Notes under the pieces: model-generated
Databases searched by the model: none
Seen by the model: only the letters and a program-made list of their open reading frames with translations
What the model was told of the DNA's origin: nothing
From: Alphaproteobacteria bacterium
GTDB taxonomy: Bacteria; Pseudomonadota; Alphaproteobacteria; UBA8366
Assembly: GCA_030743445.1 (NCBI GenBank)
Contig: JASLSL010000198.1
Location: 1-13,264 of the forward strand
Length of the DNA: 13,264 nt
Reading direction: 5' to 3'
Translations under genes and position numbers: made by a program
Shown: one piece after another, positions 1 through 5,704 of the stretch
How positions within the stretch are numbered: position 1 is the first letter of the stretch
Layout of the letters: the number at the start of each line of letters is the position of its first letter

Positions 1-194
1 ACAGCGCCGACAGCCAGTTCTTCATCGTCTACAAGAACGCCAGCTTCCTCGACGGCCAATATACGATTTGGGGTCAGGTCACGGAGGGCATGGAGTTCGT
101 CGACCGGATCAAGAAGGGAGCGGGGCGCAGCGGCTCGGTCGAGAACCCCGACAAGATCGTCCGCATGCGGGTCGCGGCCGACGTGAAGGGGTAG
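1..194 (+). CDS. Cyclophilin-type peptidyl-prolyl cis-trans isomerase, C-terminal fragment
   Basis: Cyclophilins catalyse cis-trans isomerisation of X-Pro bonds during protein folding. Only the C-terminal 63 residues are visible; the reading frame starts at base 3 and ends with TAG at 192-194. The fragment opens with SADSQFFIVY, the conserved core strand of the family, followed by FLDGQYTIWGQV, which matches the FLDG(K/Q)(Y/H)xxFG block around the active-site pocket, and EGMEFVDRI, the usual C-terminal helix. The protein is therefore complete at its C-terminus and cut at its N-terminus by the window edge. Whether it is cytoplasmic or periplasmic cannot be told, because any signal peptide lies outside. 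No terminator with a T-run is visible after the stop. Confidence 0.93.
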   Translation, partial: SADSQFFIVYKNASFLDGQYTIWGQVTEGMEFVDRIKKGAGRSGSVENPDKIVRMRVAADVKG

Positions 195-288
195 GGGGAC
201 CGAAACCCGTAAACTGGAATTTTAGGCCTTCCGGTGCTATATAAGGGGTTACTAAGCTGGCACCGACCGATATGGAGAACCCACGGTC

Positions 289-480
289 ATGGCCGTTGAT
301 ATTATTGCCGCACAGGCCGCGCAGCAGCGGGTCGATATCAGCATCCTCGCGCTGAGACTGCAGATTCTGCAGGAGGGTGCGGCGGTGAACCTCATCGAAG
401 AGGCGGTCGAAGAGGTCCAGGAGACCAACGAATCCGACCAGCGCAGGAGCCAGCAGCGGCTCCTCGATATCGAGGTCTAG
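289..480 (+). CDS. Small putative motility protein, YjfB-like
   Basis: A 63-residue acidic protein. The ATG at 289 is preceded by GGAG at 274-277 (11-nt spacing), and an AT-rich TATATA stretch lies at 238-243, a possible -10 for a short transcript. The sequence has an N-terminal Ala/Gln-rich helix (IIAAQAAQQRVDISIL), a hydrophobic middle and a Glu-rich, Gln/Arg-rich C-terminal helix. Its length and the pattern 'QAAQQ-V-I-ILKxxLxxQ...LIEEAV' resemble the YjfB putative motility protein family (about 60 residues, function unknown). No flagellar gene is visible in the window to support a motility role, so the family assignment rests on resemblance alone. A 125-residue antisense frame over the same bases shows no family features and is a shadow. 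Confidence 0.6.
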   Translation: MAVDIIAAQAAQQRVDISILALRLQILQEGAAVNLIEEAVEEVQETNESDQRRSQQRLLDIEV

Positions 481-622
481 TCCCACCCGACCGACGGTTC
501 CGAATTAGGTGCCGCGAGGAATCCGGGTGCGCGGCGACGCTTGGCCGCAAGCGCTCGGCGTTTGTTGCCATATCGCCTTTGAGTCTGTATCACGGCCCAA
601 CCGTCATCGTCGTTGGACCCCT

Positions 623-1609
623 ATGGCGAAATCCCCCTACAGGAAGTGGCTGCTGCTGATCGTCAAGGCCGGCATCACCGGCACGCTGATCTGGATCGTG
701 TTCCGGAGCGTCGACATCGGCGAGACCCGGGACCACCTGGCGAAAGTATCCTTCGCCATGGTGGCGACGGTCCTCGGCCTGGTGGCGATTCAGTCGCTGC
801 TGGCCTCGGCGCGCTGGGTCGTGCTGATGCGGCTGTTCGGTCCGGCGTTGCCTTATCCGACCGCGGTTCGGCTGTTCTTCGAGGGGCTGTTCTTCAACCA
901 GGCGCTGCCGTCGACGGTCGGCGGCGACGCGGTCAGAATGTATCGCTCGATCCGACTGGGGTTGCCGCTTTCGGGCGGCATCAACGGGGTTCTGCTCGAC
1001 CGGATCGCCGGCCTGCTGGGATTGCTGATGCTCGTGCTCGCGACCCAGCCGTTGCTCTACCAACGCATTGACGACCCCATGGTGCGGACCGCCTTCGCCG
1101 CCATGCTGGGACTTGGCGCCTGCGCCGCGATCTTGCTGTTCTCGGTCGCCTCGGTGCCGAAGGGGCTGCGGCGTTGGGCGATCGTGCGCGGCGTGACGCA
1201 ATTGTCGGACGCGTTCCGCCGAATGGTCCGCACACCTTCGGTCGGGGTCACGGTGCTGGGACTCTCGATCCTTGGCCACCTCATCATCGTCTCGGCGATC
1301 TACGTCATCGTGCGAGGGCTCGACCTGCCGGTCGGCTTCGTCGACTGCCTGGTGCTGGTGCCGGCGGTGATGCTGCTCGCCACCGTGCCGATTTCGATTG
1401 CCGGCTGGGGTGTCCGCGAGGGGGCGATGGTCACTGCGTTCGCCCTGGTCGGCGCCTCGTCGAGCGGTGCCGTCACCGTATCGATCCTGTTCGGCCTGAC
1501 AATGATCGCGATCGGCCTGCCGGGCGGGGTGCTGTGGTTCATGAATCCGGATCACCGGGTCGTCGACATGGGCGATCTCGAGCAAATGGCCGAGGCCGGC
1601 AATCCTTGA
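623..1609 (+). CDS. Flippase-like integral membrane protein, LPG_synthase_TM / UPF0104 family
   Basis: A 328-residue multi-pass inner-membrane protein. The start is placed at ATG 623 (MAKSPYRKWLLL), which puts the first membrane helix near residues 9-27. A GTG at 509 would add 38 residues unlike any membrane protein N-terminus. About seven or eight hydrophobic segments follow. Family hallmarks are visible: FFNQALPSTVGGDAVR at about residues 90-105, LLDRIAGLLGLL at about 124-135, and GWGVREG in the C-terminal half. This family includes AglD- and MprF-type membrane domains and proteins placed beside lipid-linked sugar or lysyl-lipid enzymes. Its exact substrate is not readable here. Lying 51 bp upstream of gmd-fcl, it probably works with glycan or lipid precursors of the envelope; that is inference. 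No strong Shine-Dalgarno precedes the start. Confidence 0.82.
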   Translation: MAKSPYRKWLLLIVKAGITGTLIWIVFRSVDIGETRDHLAKVSFAMVATVLGLVAIQSLLASARWVVLMRLFGPALPYPTAVRLFFEGLFFNQALPSTVGGDAVRMYRSIRLGLPLSGGINGVLLDRIAGLLGLLMLVLATQPLLYQRIDDPMVRTAFAAMLGLGACAAILLFSVASVPKGLRRWAIVRGVTQLSDAFRRMVRTPSVGVTVLGLSILGHLIIVSAIYVIVRGLDLPVGFVDCLVLVPAVMLLATVPISIAGWGVREGAMVTAFALVGASSSGAVTVSILFGLTMIAIGLPGGVLWFMNPDHRVVDMGDLEQMAEAGNP

Positions 1610-1634
1610 CCTCGAAGGGGCGAGAGGATAGCAG

Positions 1635-1664
1635 ATGGGCACCAGTCCGAGGACGCTGCAATGA
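1635..1664 (+). CDS. Nine-codon leader ORF overlapping the gmd start
   Basis: ATG at 1635 opens a frame encoding MGTSPRTLQ and ending at TGA 1662-1664. That stop overlaps the gmd ATG (1661-1663) in an ATGA arrangement. AGAGGA at 1623-1628 lies 6 nt before this ATG and is at least as good a ribosome-binding site as the one inside the leader that serves gmd (GAGGA 1649-1653). Ribosomes translating the leader would finish exactly on the gmd start, which suggests translational coupling. With only nine codons, chance cannot be ruled out. Confidence 0.3.
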   Translation: MGTSPRTLQ

Positions 1665-2707
1665 CGCGTGCGCTGATTTCCGGGATCACCGGCCAGGACG
1701 GCTCGTACCTCGCTGAGTTCCTGCTGGGTAAGGGCTACGAGGTGCACGGCATCATCCGCCGCGCCAGCACCTTCAACACGTCCCGGATCGATCACCTCTA
1801 CCAGGATCCGCACAGCGAGGAGACCCGCCTGTTCCTGCATTACGGTGACCTTTCGGATGGCACCGGCCTGCGCCACATTCTGGAGAAGGTCCAGCCGGAC
1901 GAGGTCTACAACCTCGGCGCCCAGAGCCACGTCAAGGTGTCCTTCGAGCAACCGGAATACACCGCCGACGTGGTCGCGACCGGGACACTGCGCTTGCTCG
2001 ACGCGATCCGCGATCATATGGCGAACTCGAAGGCCGTGGTCCGGGTCTACCAGGCCGGCTCGTCAGAGATGTATGGCGCGGCCGCCCCGCCGCAGACCGA
2101 GGCGACACCGTTCCGGCCGCGCAGCCCGTATGCGATCAGCAAGGTTGCCGGCTACTGGTACGCGGTCAACTACCGCGAGGCCTACGACATGTTCGTCGCC
2201 AACGGTATCCTCTTCAATCACGAGAGCCCGCGGCGCGGCGAGACCTTCGTCACGCGCAAGATCACGCGCGCCCTCGGCCGCATCAAGGAGGGGCTGCAGG
2301 ACCGCCTCTATCTCGGCAATCTGGAGGCCAAGCGCGACTGGGGCTTCGCCGGCGACTATGTCGAGGCGATGTGGGCGATGCTGCAGGCCGACGCCCCGGG
2401 CGACTACGTCGTCGCCACCGGCGAGGCCCGCTCGGTCAAGGACTTCCTCGCCGCCGCCTTCACCCGCGCCGAGCTGGATTGGCAGGACCATGTCAGCATC
2501 GACGAGCGCTACCTGCGCCCGACCGAGGTCGACCACCTGCTCGGCGATCCCGCCAAGGCGCGGGACGAGCTTGGCTGGACGCCGAGCGTGTCGTTCGACG
2601 AACTGGTCGCCATGATGGTCGAGCACGACATGGAGCTGGCGCGCCAGGAACGCACCCTGATCGACGCCGGACACGATGTCGCCCACCGGGGCGCGGCAGG
2701 TGCCTGA
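1661..2707 (+). CDS. gmd: GDP-mannose 4,6-dehydratase
   Basis: A cytoplasmic extended short-chain dehydrogenase that converts GDP-D-mannose to GDP-4-keto-6-deoxy-D-mannose, the first step to GDP-L-fucose and related 6-deoxyhexoses. The 348-residue length fits the family. The Rossmann NADP-binding motif is G8-x2-G11-x2-G14 in SGITGQDGSYLAEF. The signature IIRRASTFNTSRIDHLY follows, then GDLSDGTGL, the NLGAQSHVKVSFEQPEYT block, SSEMYG (134-139) and the catalytic pair Y157-x3-K161 in SPYAISK. FNHESPRRGETFVTRKI is the classic Gmd substrate-site block. The start at ATG 1661 has GAGGA at 1649-1653 with 7-nt spacing. The next gene, fcl, overlaps its 3' end, so the two form an operon for GDP-fucose. 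Confidence 0.97.
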   Translation: MTRALISGITGQDGSYLAEFLLGKGYEVHGIIRRASTFNTSRIDHLYQDPHSEETRLFLHYGDLSDGTGLRHILEKVQPDEVYNLGAQSHVKVSFEQPEYTADVVATGTLRLLDAIRDHMANSKAVVRVYQAGSSEMYGAAAPPQTEATPFRPRSPYAISKVAGYWYAVNYREAYDMFVANGILFNHESPRRGETFVTRKITRALGRIKEGLQDRLYLGNLEAKRDWGFAGDYVEAMWAMLQADAPGDYVVATGEARSVKDFLAAAFTRAELDWQDHVSIDERYLRPTEVDHLLGDPAKARDELGWTPSVSFDELVAMMVEHDMELARQERTLIDAGHDVAHRGAAGA

Positions 2708-3653
2708 GTTCGGCCCATCCGCCAAGATCTTCGTCGCCGGTCATCGGGGGCTGGTCGGCTCGGCGATCTCCACGGCACTTCGCGACGGCGGCCACGAGAA
2801 CCTGGTCGAGCGCACCCGCGCCGAGCTCGACCTGACCGACCAGGCCGCGGTCGACGCGTTCTTCGACGCAGAAGACATCGAGTTCGTGTTCCTCGCCGCC
2901 GCCAAGGTCGGCGGCATCCACGCCAACAACACCGAGCGCGCCGAATTCATCTACGACAACCTGGTGATCGAGACCAACGTGATCGACGCCGCCTATCGCC
3001 ACGGGGTCGAGAAGCTGTTGTTCCTCGGCTCGTCGTGCATCTACCCGAAGCTGGCGGACCAGCCGATCCGCGAGGAGGCGCTGCTGACCGGGCCCCTGGA
3101 GGAGACCAACGAGCCCTACGCGATCGCCAAGATCGCCGGGGTGAAGCTCTGCGAGGCCTACCGCCGGCAATACGGGTTCGATGCGATCAGCCTGATGCCA
3201 ACCAACCTCTACGGGCCGGGCGACAATTTCGACCTCGAATCGAGCCACGTGATCCCCGCACTCGTTCGCAAGGCGCACGAGGCCAAGGTGACCGGGGCGC
3301 CGACGATGACGGTCTGGGGCAGCGGGGAGCCGAGGCGCGAATTCCTGCACGTCCGCGACCTCGCCGACGCGACGGTGTTCCTGATGGCGAATTACGACGA
3401 GGAAATCCCGATCAATGTCGGGGTCGGCGAGGACGTGACCGTACGCGAACTGGCCGAGCTGGTCGCGGACGCGGTCGGCTTCACCGGCGAGCTAGCCTTC
3501 GACGGCTCCAAGCCCGACGGCACCCCGCGCAAGGTGCTCGACGTTTCGCGCCTGAATGCGCTCGGCTGGCGGGCCAAGATATCGCTCCCGGACGGGCTCG
3601 CCGAGACCTACCGGTGGTACCTGGAGGACGGCGACGCGCTGGCGGCGGAGTAA
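2676..3653 (+). CDS. fcl: GDP-L-fucose synthase
   Basis: An NADPH-dependent 3,5-epimerase/4-reductase that converts the Gmd product into GDP-L-fucose. From ATG 2676 the protein has 325 residues. It shows the family's AGHRGLVGSAI Rossmann motif (G22-x2-G25-x2-G28), AAAKVGGIHANN (74-85), FLGSSCIYPK (116-125), the catalytic Y148-x3-K152 in EPYAIAKIAG, MPTNLYGPGDNFD, and SGEPRREFLHVRDLAD. All catalytic residues are intact. The ATG start overlaps gmd by 32 nt. A GTG at 2700, overlapping gmd by only 8 nt, would begin MPEFGPSAKIFVAGHRG, closer to the usual N-terminal length, and could be the true start. Overlap with gmd implies co-translation. The glycosyltransferase that uses the sugar is not in the window. 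Confidence 0.96.
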   Translation: MSPTGARQVPEFGPSAKIFVAGHRGLVGSAISTALRDGGHENLVERTRAELDLTDQAAVDAFFDAEDIEFVFLAAAKVGGIHANNTERAEFIYDNLVIETNVIDAAYRHGVEKLLFLGSSCIYPKLADQPIREEALLTGPLEETNEPYAIAKIAGVKLCEAYRRQYGFDAISLMPTNLYGPGDNFDLESSHVIPALVRKAHEAKVTGAPTMTVWGSGEPRREFLHVRDLADATVFLMANYDEEIPINVGVGEDVTVRELAELVADAVGFTGELAFDGSKPDGTPRKVLDVSRLNALGWRAKISLPDGLAETYRWYLEDGDALAAE

Positions 3654-3722
3654 TCCTCCCGAAAATCGCGGAATTATCGCCTTCGTCCTTGGATAGCCGG
3701 CCTTAGAGGAGGATGTGAGATA

Positions 3723-3911
3723 ATGAATACGACCGGACTCGCGAAGATTCTCGCCGTCGGGCTCTGCATCGGCCTGCTTGCCGGCTGCGCCACCACCTCG
3801 CCCGAGCCGCCGGCCCAGAGGCCGACACCCGAGAAACCGGCACCGGCGCCGAAGAAACCGTCCGAGTGCACCGCCAACGACATCCTGAAGGGCGTTCCGG
3901 GCTGCGGCTGA
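3723..3911 (+). CDS. Very small lipoprotein with two-cysteine C-terminal module
   Basis: A 62-residue predicted lipoprotein of unknown function. A signal peptide (residues 1-21) ends in the lipobox LLAGC with lipidated Cys22. A Pro/Lys-rich linker follows (PTPEKPAPAPKKP, about 35-47). The end is ECTANDILKGVPGCG, with two Cys 11 residues apart that could form a disulfide in the periplasm. The ATG at 3723 has AGAGGAGG at 3705-3712 (10-nt spacing). The mature protein is little more than a lipid anchor, a linker and the C-terminal module, and the same module closes the next lipoprotein gene. The family is not recognised. There is no retention signal, so whether it sits in the inner or outer membrane is unknown. 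Confidence 0.82.
   Translation: MNTTGLAKILAVGLCIGLLAGCATTSPEPPAQRPTPEKPAPAPKKPSECTANDILKGVPGCG
3834..3911 (+). repeat. Copy 1 of duplicated 78-bp lipoprotein 3' module
   Basis: The last 78 bases of the small lipoprotein gene match 4720-4797 without gaps. I count a dozen or so differences, mostly in third codon positions plus the codon before the shared Glu-Cys. Both copies end with the stop codon. They encode the linker KPAPAPKKP, then x-E-C-T-A-N-D-I-L-K-x-V-P-G-C and one last residue. Confidence 0.85.
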
Positions 3912-3970
3912 CGGGCTATCGGGCCGGATACGGCGGTCCGCAAAACGGCGAAAAATCGCTTTCGGCCTTC

Positions 3971-4004
3971 GATAACCCTTCCAAAGGGATAACCCTTCCA
4001 AAGG
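3971..4004 (+). repeat. Perfect 17-bp tandem repeat in the leader of the second lipoprotein gene
   Basis: The unit GATAACCCTTCCAAAGG occurs at 3971-3987 and again, directly abutting, at 3988-4004. The second unit runs into the Shine-Dalgarno sequence AAGGAGG (4001-4007), which is 7 nt from the ATG at 4015. Each unit also holds a short CCCTT/AAGG dyad. The repeat may be a slippage product, a double binding site, or an mRNA element affecting initiation. Confidence 0.9.
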
Positions 4005-4014
4005 AGGACTCGAT

Positions 4015-4797
4015 ATGATGGGAGCAACTGGATTACGGCGTATCGGAAGGTTGGCGCTGGCGGCGTTGGGTTTGACTTTGCTCGCCGGCTGCTATTCGAC
4101 CTCGATCGATACGGTGCCGCCCGGTGCGGGCACCCGGATCACCGGGCTCGCCGACGGCGTCTACGAGAAACGCAACAAGGACTTCGAACTGCGCTGGATC
4201 GAGATCGACCGGGAGTACGCGGTCGATGAATTCGTGCGCCGCAAATGGAACGCGACCTACCGGATGGCAGCGAAGTATCTCGGCCGGCGGCACTGGATGT
4301 TGCGCATCCGGATGGTGCGGAACAGCGACGGCCCGGTGCACGAGATCAAGATCGCCAACGTGCTCGCCCGCATTCGCGGCGACGACCTGGTACTGCTGTC
4401 GCCGTCGGATTCTACGGCCGCCAGGGAGTTGGCGGAGAAGCACGGCGTCGAGCTGGACAGCGGAGACGAGGCCCGCATCGTGTCCGGCGACGCAAAGGCG
4501 ATCTACGCCTTCATGCACGATCTGGTGGGCTCGGGCAGTTTGGAAGGGGCGGAGATCTACCGCTTCGTCGCCTATCTCGACTCCCGCCCGCGCGGCCGGG
4601 TCCGTTGGCGGGGCTGGCGCGACGACGACAGGCGCGGTTGGCGCCGTGGGTCTCGGTGGCGCCGGGAGCCGCCGAAACAGACGCCCGAGAAGCCCGTGCC
4701 CGAGAAGCCGGCGCCGAAGAAACCGGCCCCGGCGCCGAAAAAACCCTGGGAGTGCACCGCCAACGATATTCTGAAGGCCGTGCCTGGCTGCGAGTGA
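4015..4797 (+). CDS. Uncharacterised lipoprotein with basic region and two-cysteine C-terminal module
   Basis: A 260-residue predicted lipoprotein, not recognised. Two ATG codons stand in tandem at 4015 and 4018; AAGGAGG at 4001-4007 favours 4015. The signal peptide ends in LLAGC at about residue 26. A folded-looking region follows (about 38-190), with mixed strands and helices, including YRMAAKYLGRRHWMLRIRMV and VLARIRGDDLVLLSPSDS. After it come a short Arg/Trp/Asp-rich stretch (about 195-222) and a PEKP/PKKP linker, then ECTANDILKAVPGCE, matching the end of the preceding 62-residue lipoprotein. Pro/Lys/Arg-rich spacing of this kind often lets a lipoprotein reach across the periplasm or bind peptidoglycan or anionic polymers; that is inference. 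The gene converges on the small - strand ORFs with only 16 bp between, and no intrinsic terminator is visible. Confidence 0.83.
   Translation: MMGATGLRRIGRLALAALGLTLLAGCYSTSIDTVPPGAGTRITGLADGVYEKRNKDFELRWIEIDREYAVDEFVRRKWNATYRMAAKYLGRRHWMLRIRMVRNSDGPVHEIKIANVLARIRGDDLVLLSPSDSTAARELAEKHGVELDSGDEARIVSGDAKAIYAFMHDLVGSGSLEGAEIYRFVAYLDSRPRGRVRWRGWRDDDRRGWRRGSRWRREPPKQTPEKPVPEKPAPKKPAPAPKKPWECTANDILKAVPGCE
4720..4797 (+). repeat. Copy 2 of duplicated 78-bp lipoprotein 3' module
   Basis: This is the partner of 3834-3911. Most differences are synonymous (for example GAC/GAT, ATC/ATT), which suggests selection on the encoded ECTANDILK-VPGC module after duplication rather than a very recent copy event. 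Confidence 0.85.
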
Positions 4798-4813
4798 GCG
4801 GCGGCCTCGAAGG

Positions 4814-4972
4814 TTAGCCGTCGACCAACGGGCGGCTCAGCGCCAGCGCGGCGGAGGCGCCGAGGCCGTTGCGCAGGTAATCACGGTAGGCCTGGCGCGC
4901 CCGCGCGGCCCTGGGCTGATTGAAGTCGGGATACTGGCGGTCGAGCCGTTCGACCATGATGGCGTCGTACAT
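4814..4972 (-). CDS. Small ORF A, 52 residues, uncharacterised
   Basis: The reverse strand holds an ATG at 4972 preceded by AAGGAGG (complement of 4980-4986) with 7-nt spacing, an excellent ribosome-binding site, and ends with TAA at 4814-4816. The product starts MYDAIMVERLDRQYPDFNQ and continues through an Arg/Ala-rich helix (RAARARQAYRDYLRNGLG) to a mildly hydrophobic tail ending in SRPLVDG. It has no signal peptide or membrane segment. The RAR-Q-Y-R-DYL pattern recalls the Arg-rich helix of the two small ORFs upstream on the same strand, so it may be a distant relative in the same transcript. Function is unknown. Confidence 0.65.
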   Translation of the reverse strand: MYDAIMVERLDRQYPDFNQPRAARARQAYRDYLRNGLGASAALALSRPLVDG

Positions 4973-5000
4973 GTCATATCCTCCTTAGAATGCGGATCGG

Positions 5001-5019
5001 GCGGGGCACGGGGCCCCGC
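5001..5019 (-). other. GC-rich hairpin between small ORFs A and B
   Basis: GCGGGGC at 5001-5007 pairs perfectly with GCCCCGC at 5013-5019 around a 5-nt loop. No T-run follows on the - strand, so it is not a classical intrinsic terminator. It could stabilise or partition a multi-gene mRNA. Confidence 0.5.
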
Positions 5020-5034
5020 ACGGCCCGCGATCGG

Positions 5035-5199
5035 TTAGATCAACTTGCGCAGCGCGCCGATGCCGCCCTTCAGGAGCTTCGCGAACACTTCCGCCCGTTC
5101 CTTGCGGGCGCGCACCGTGGCGCTGTGAATCTCTCCCTCGGTGAGCGTCACGTAGGGGATCGCCCCTGCCGGACGCCGTGCTTCGTAGTGAGTCGTCAT
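5035..5199 (-). CDS. Small ORF B, 54 residues, paralogue of small ORF C
   Basis: The ATG at 5199 on the reverse strand is preceded by AGGAG (GGAG is the complement of 5208-5211, 8-nt spacing); TAA lies at 5035-5037. The product begins MTTHYEARRPAGAIPYVTLT. A charged helix follows, with the core EIHSATVRARKERAEVFAKL, and then a short tail rich in Gly, Leu and basic residues ending RKLI. The core aligns without gaps with ORF C: E-I-x(5)-R-A-[RH]-x-[KE]-R-[AS]-E-x-F-x-K-L-[LV]. The hydrophobic spacing fits an amphipathic helix. It is cytoplasmic, or peripheral to a membrane, by appearance. The family is not recognised. Confidence 0.72.
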   Translation of the reverse strand: MTTHYEARRPAGAIPYVTLTEGEIHSATVRARKERAEVFAKLLKGGIGALRKLI

Positions 5200-5248
5200 G
5201 TCCAAGACTCCTTTTTCTCGTTCTCTCGTTCGTGTTTCCTCTTCCGGA

Positions 5249-5286
5249 GGCGACGAAAGGGCCGCTGGTGCGGCCCCTCCGTCGCC
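5249..5286 (-). other. Long two-part hairpin between small ORFs B and C
   Basis: The outer stem is GGCGACG (5249-5255) with CGTCGCC (5280-5286). The inner stem is GGGCCGC (5259-5265) with GCGGCCC (5270-5276), with a 4-nt loop and a 3-by-3 internal loop. It makes a 38-nt, 14-bp structure. Neither strand has a following T-run, so a processing, stability or attenuation element is more likely than a simple terminator. Next to it are a perfect GGCCGGCGCCGGCC palindrome at 5294-5307 and a tandem octamer TCTCGTTC at 5216-5231. Confidence 0.6.
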
Positions 5287-5341
5287 CAGGGAGGGCCGGC
5301 GCCGGCCGGGGGGAGGTGGCCGCGCCGGGCTGGAAAATCGT

Positions 5342-5491
5342 TCAGCGCTTGAAGACGTTCCGCACCAGCTTGACGAATGCTTCCGATCGCTTCTGGTGGG
5401 CGCGGTGGATCAGGGCCCTGATTTCGTCGTCGGTCGGCAACGCCCCGCTCGGAAGCGGCGCCAGCGCCTTGATGTCTTGGTTGTAGGTCAT
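5342..5491 (-). CDS. Small ORF C, 49 residues, paralogue of small ORF B
   Basis: The ATG at 5491 on the reverse strand is preceded by GAGGAG (complement of 5500-5505, 8-nt spacing) and the frame ends with TGA at 5342-5344. The product starts MTYNQDIKALAPLPSGALPT, then forms a charged helix, DDEIRALIHRAHQKRSEAF followed by VKLVRNVFKR. Its E-I-x(5)-R-A-H-Q-K-R-S-E-A-F-V-K-L core is homologous to ORF B. It is the first gene of the - strand cluster, about 120 nt downstream of a probable promoter at 5615-5643. It is positively charged at the C-terminus, with no signal peptide. Small basic helices of this style are common and poorly understood in alphaproteobacteria; no function can be assigned. 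Confidence 0.72.
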   Translation of the reverse strand: MTYNQDIKALAPLPSGALPTDDEIRALIHRAHQKRSEAFVKLVRNVFKR

Positions 5492-5614
5492 CTCGGATAC
5501 TCCTCTATCTCTCCGGCGGTCATATTTGGCATCGAATAGTTTGAATTAATTTAACAAACCATTGCCGTTTCGATGATCCTTCGTATAACCCCTTTGTTCC
5601 GTTGCGTTGCCATT

Positions 5615-5643
5615 TATATAGGGGATAACGCGATTCTGGACAA
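5615..5643 (-). promoter_or_regulatory. Probable promoter for the small-ORF cluster
   Basis: Read on the - strand, TTGTCC (complement of 5638-5643) and TATATA (5615-5620) are separated by 17 bp, a good sigma-70-like spacing. The -10 is preceded by CCCC, so a heat-shock type promoter (CCCC at the -10) is a weaker alternative. The surrounding 150 bp is the most AT-rich part of the window. The -35 overlaps the divergent -35 for the LysR gene. Confidence 0.5.
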
Positions 5644-5666
5644 ACGATCATTTCTCATTATATACT
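5637..5666 (+). promoter_or_regulatory. Probable promoter of the LysR gene
   Basis: TGGACA at 5637-5642 and TATACT at 5661-5666 are 18 bp apart; a TATATA at 5659-5664 gives a 16-bp alternative. The start codon is 39 bp downstream of the -10. The -35 hexamer shares bases with the divergent - strand promoter, so the two transcripts could be jointly controlled. Confidence 0.5.
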
Positions 5667-5682
5667 TTAGAAAATCTAAAGT
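5664..5682 (+). promoter_or_regulatory. Perfect 8-3-8 palindrome, candidate LysR operator
   Basis: ACTTTAGA-AAA-TCTAAAGT is an exact inverted repeat, beginning within the -10 and running over the expected transcription start of the LysR gene. LysR-type regulators bind dyads in the intergenic region and commonly repress their own gene. A site overlapping the start point fits autorepression. Assigning it to this regulator is inference from position. Confidence 0.6.
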
Positions 5683-5704
5683 TACTTAGGACCGGTACTG
5701 GACC

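Noticed and set aside
509..622. GTG start at 509 for the flippase-like gene
   Set aside because: The added 38 residues are not hydrophobic and do not resemble family N-termini; the ATG at 623 begins right before the first membrane helix.
590..2017. A 475-residue open frame on the - strand opposite the flippase-like gene and gmd
   Set aside because: Low-complexity Arg/Gln/His/Asp composition and no recognisable domain; the + strand genes explain the region.
3713..3718. An ATG-TGA minimal ORF after the ribosome-binding site of the small lipoprotein gene
   Set aside because: It overlaps the Shine-Dalgarno sequence itself, has no spacing for initiation, and the lipoprotein ATG at 3723 is better placed.
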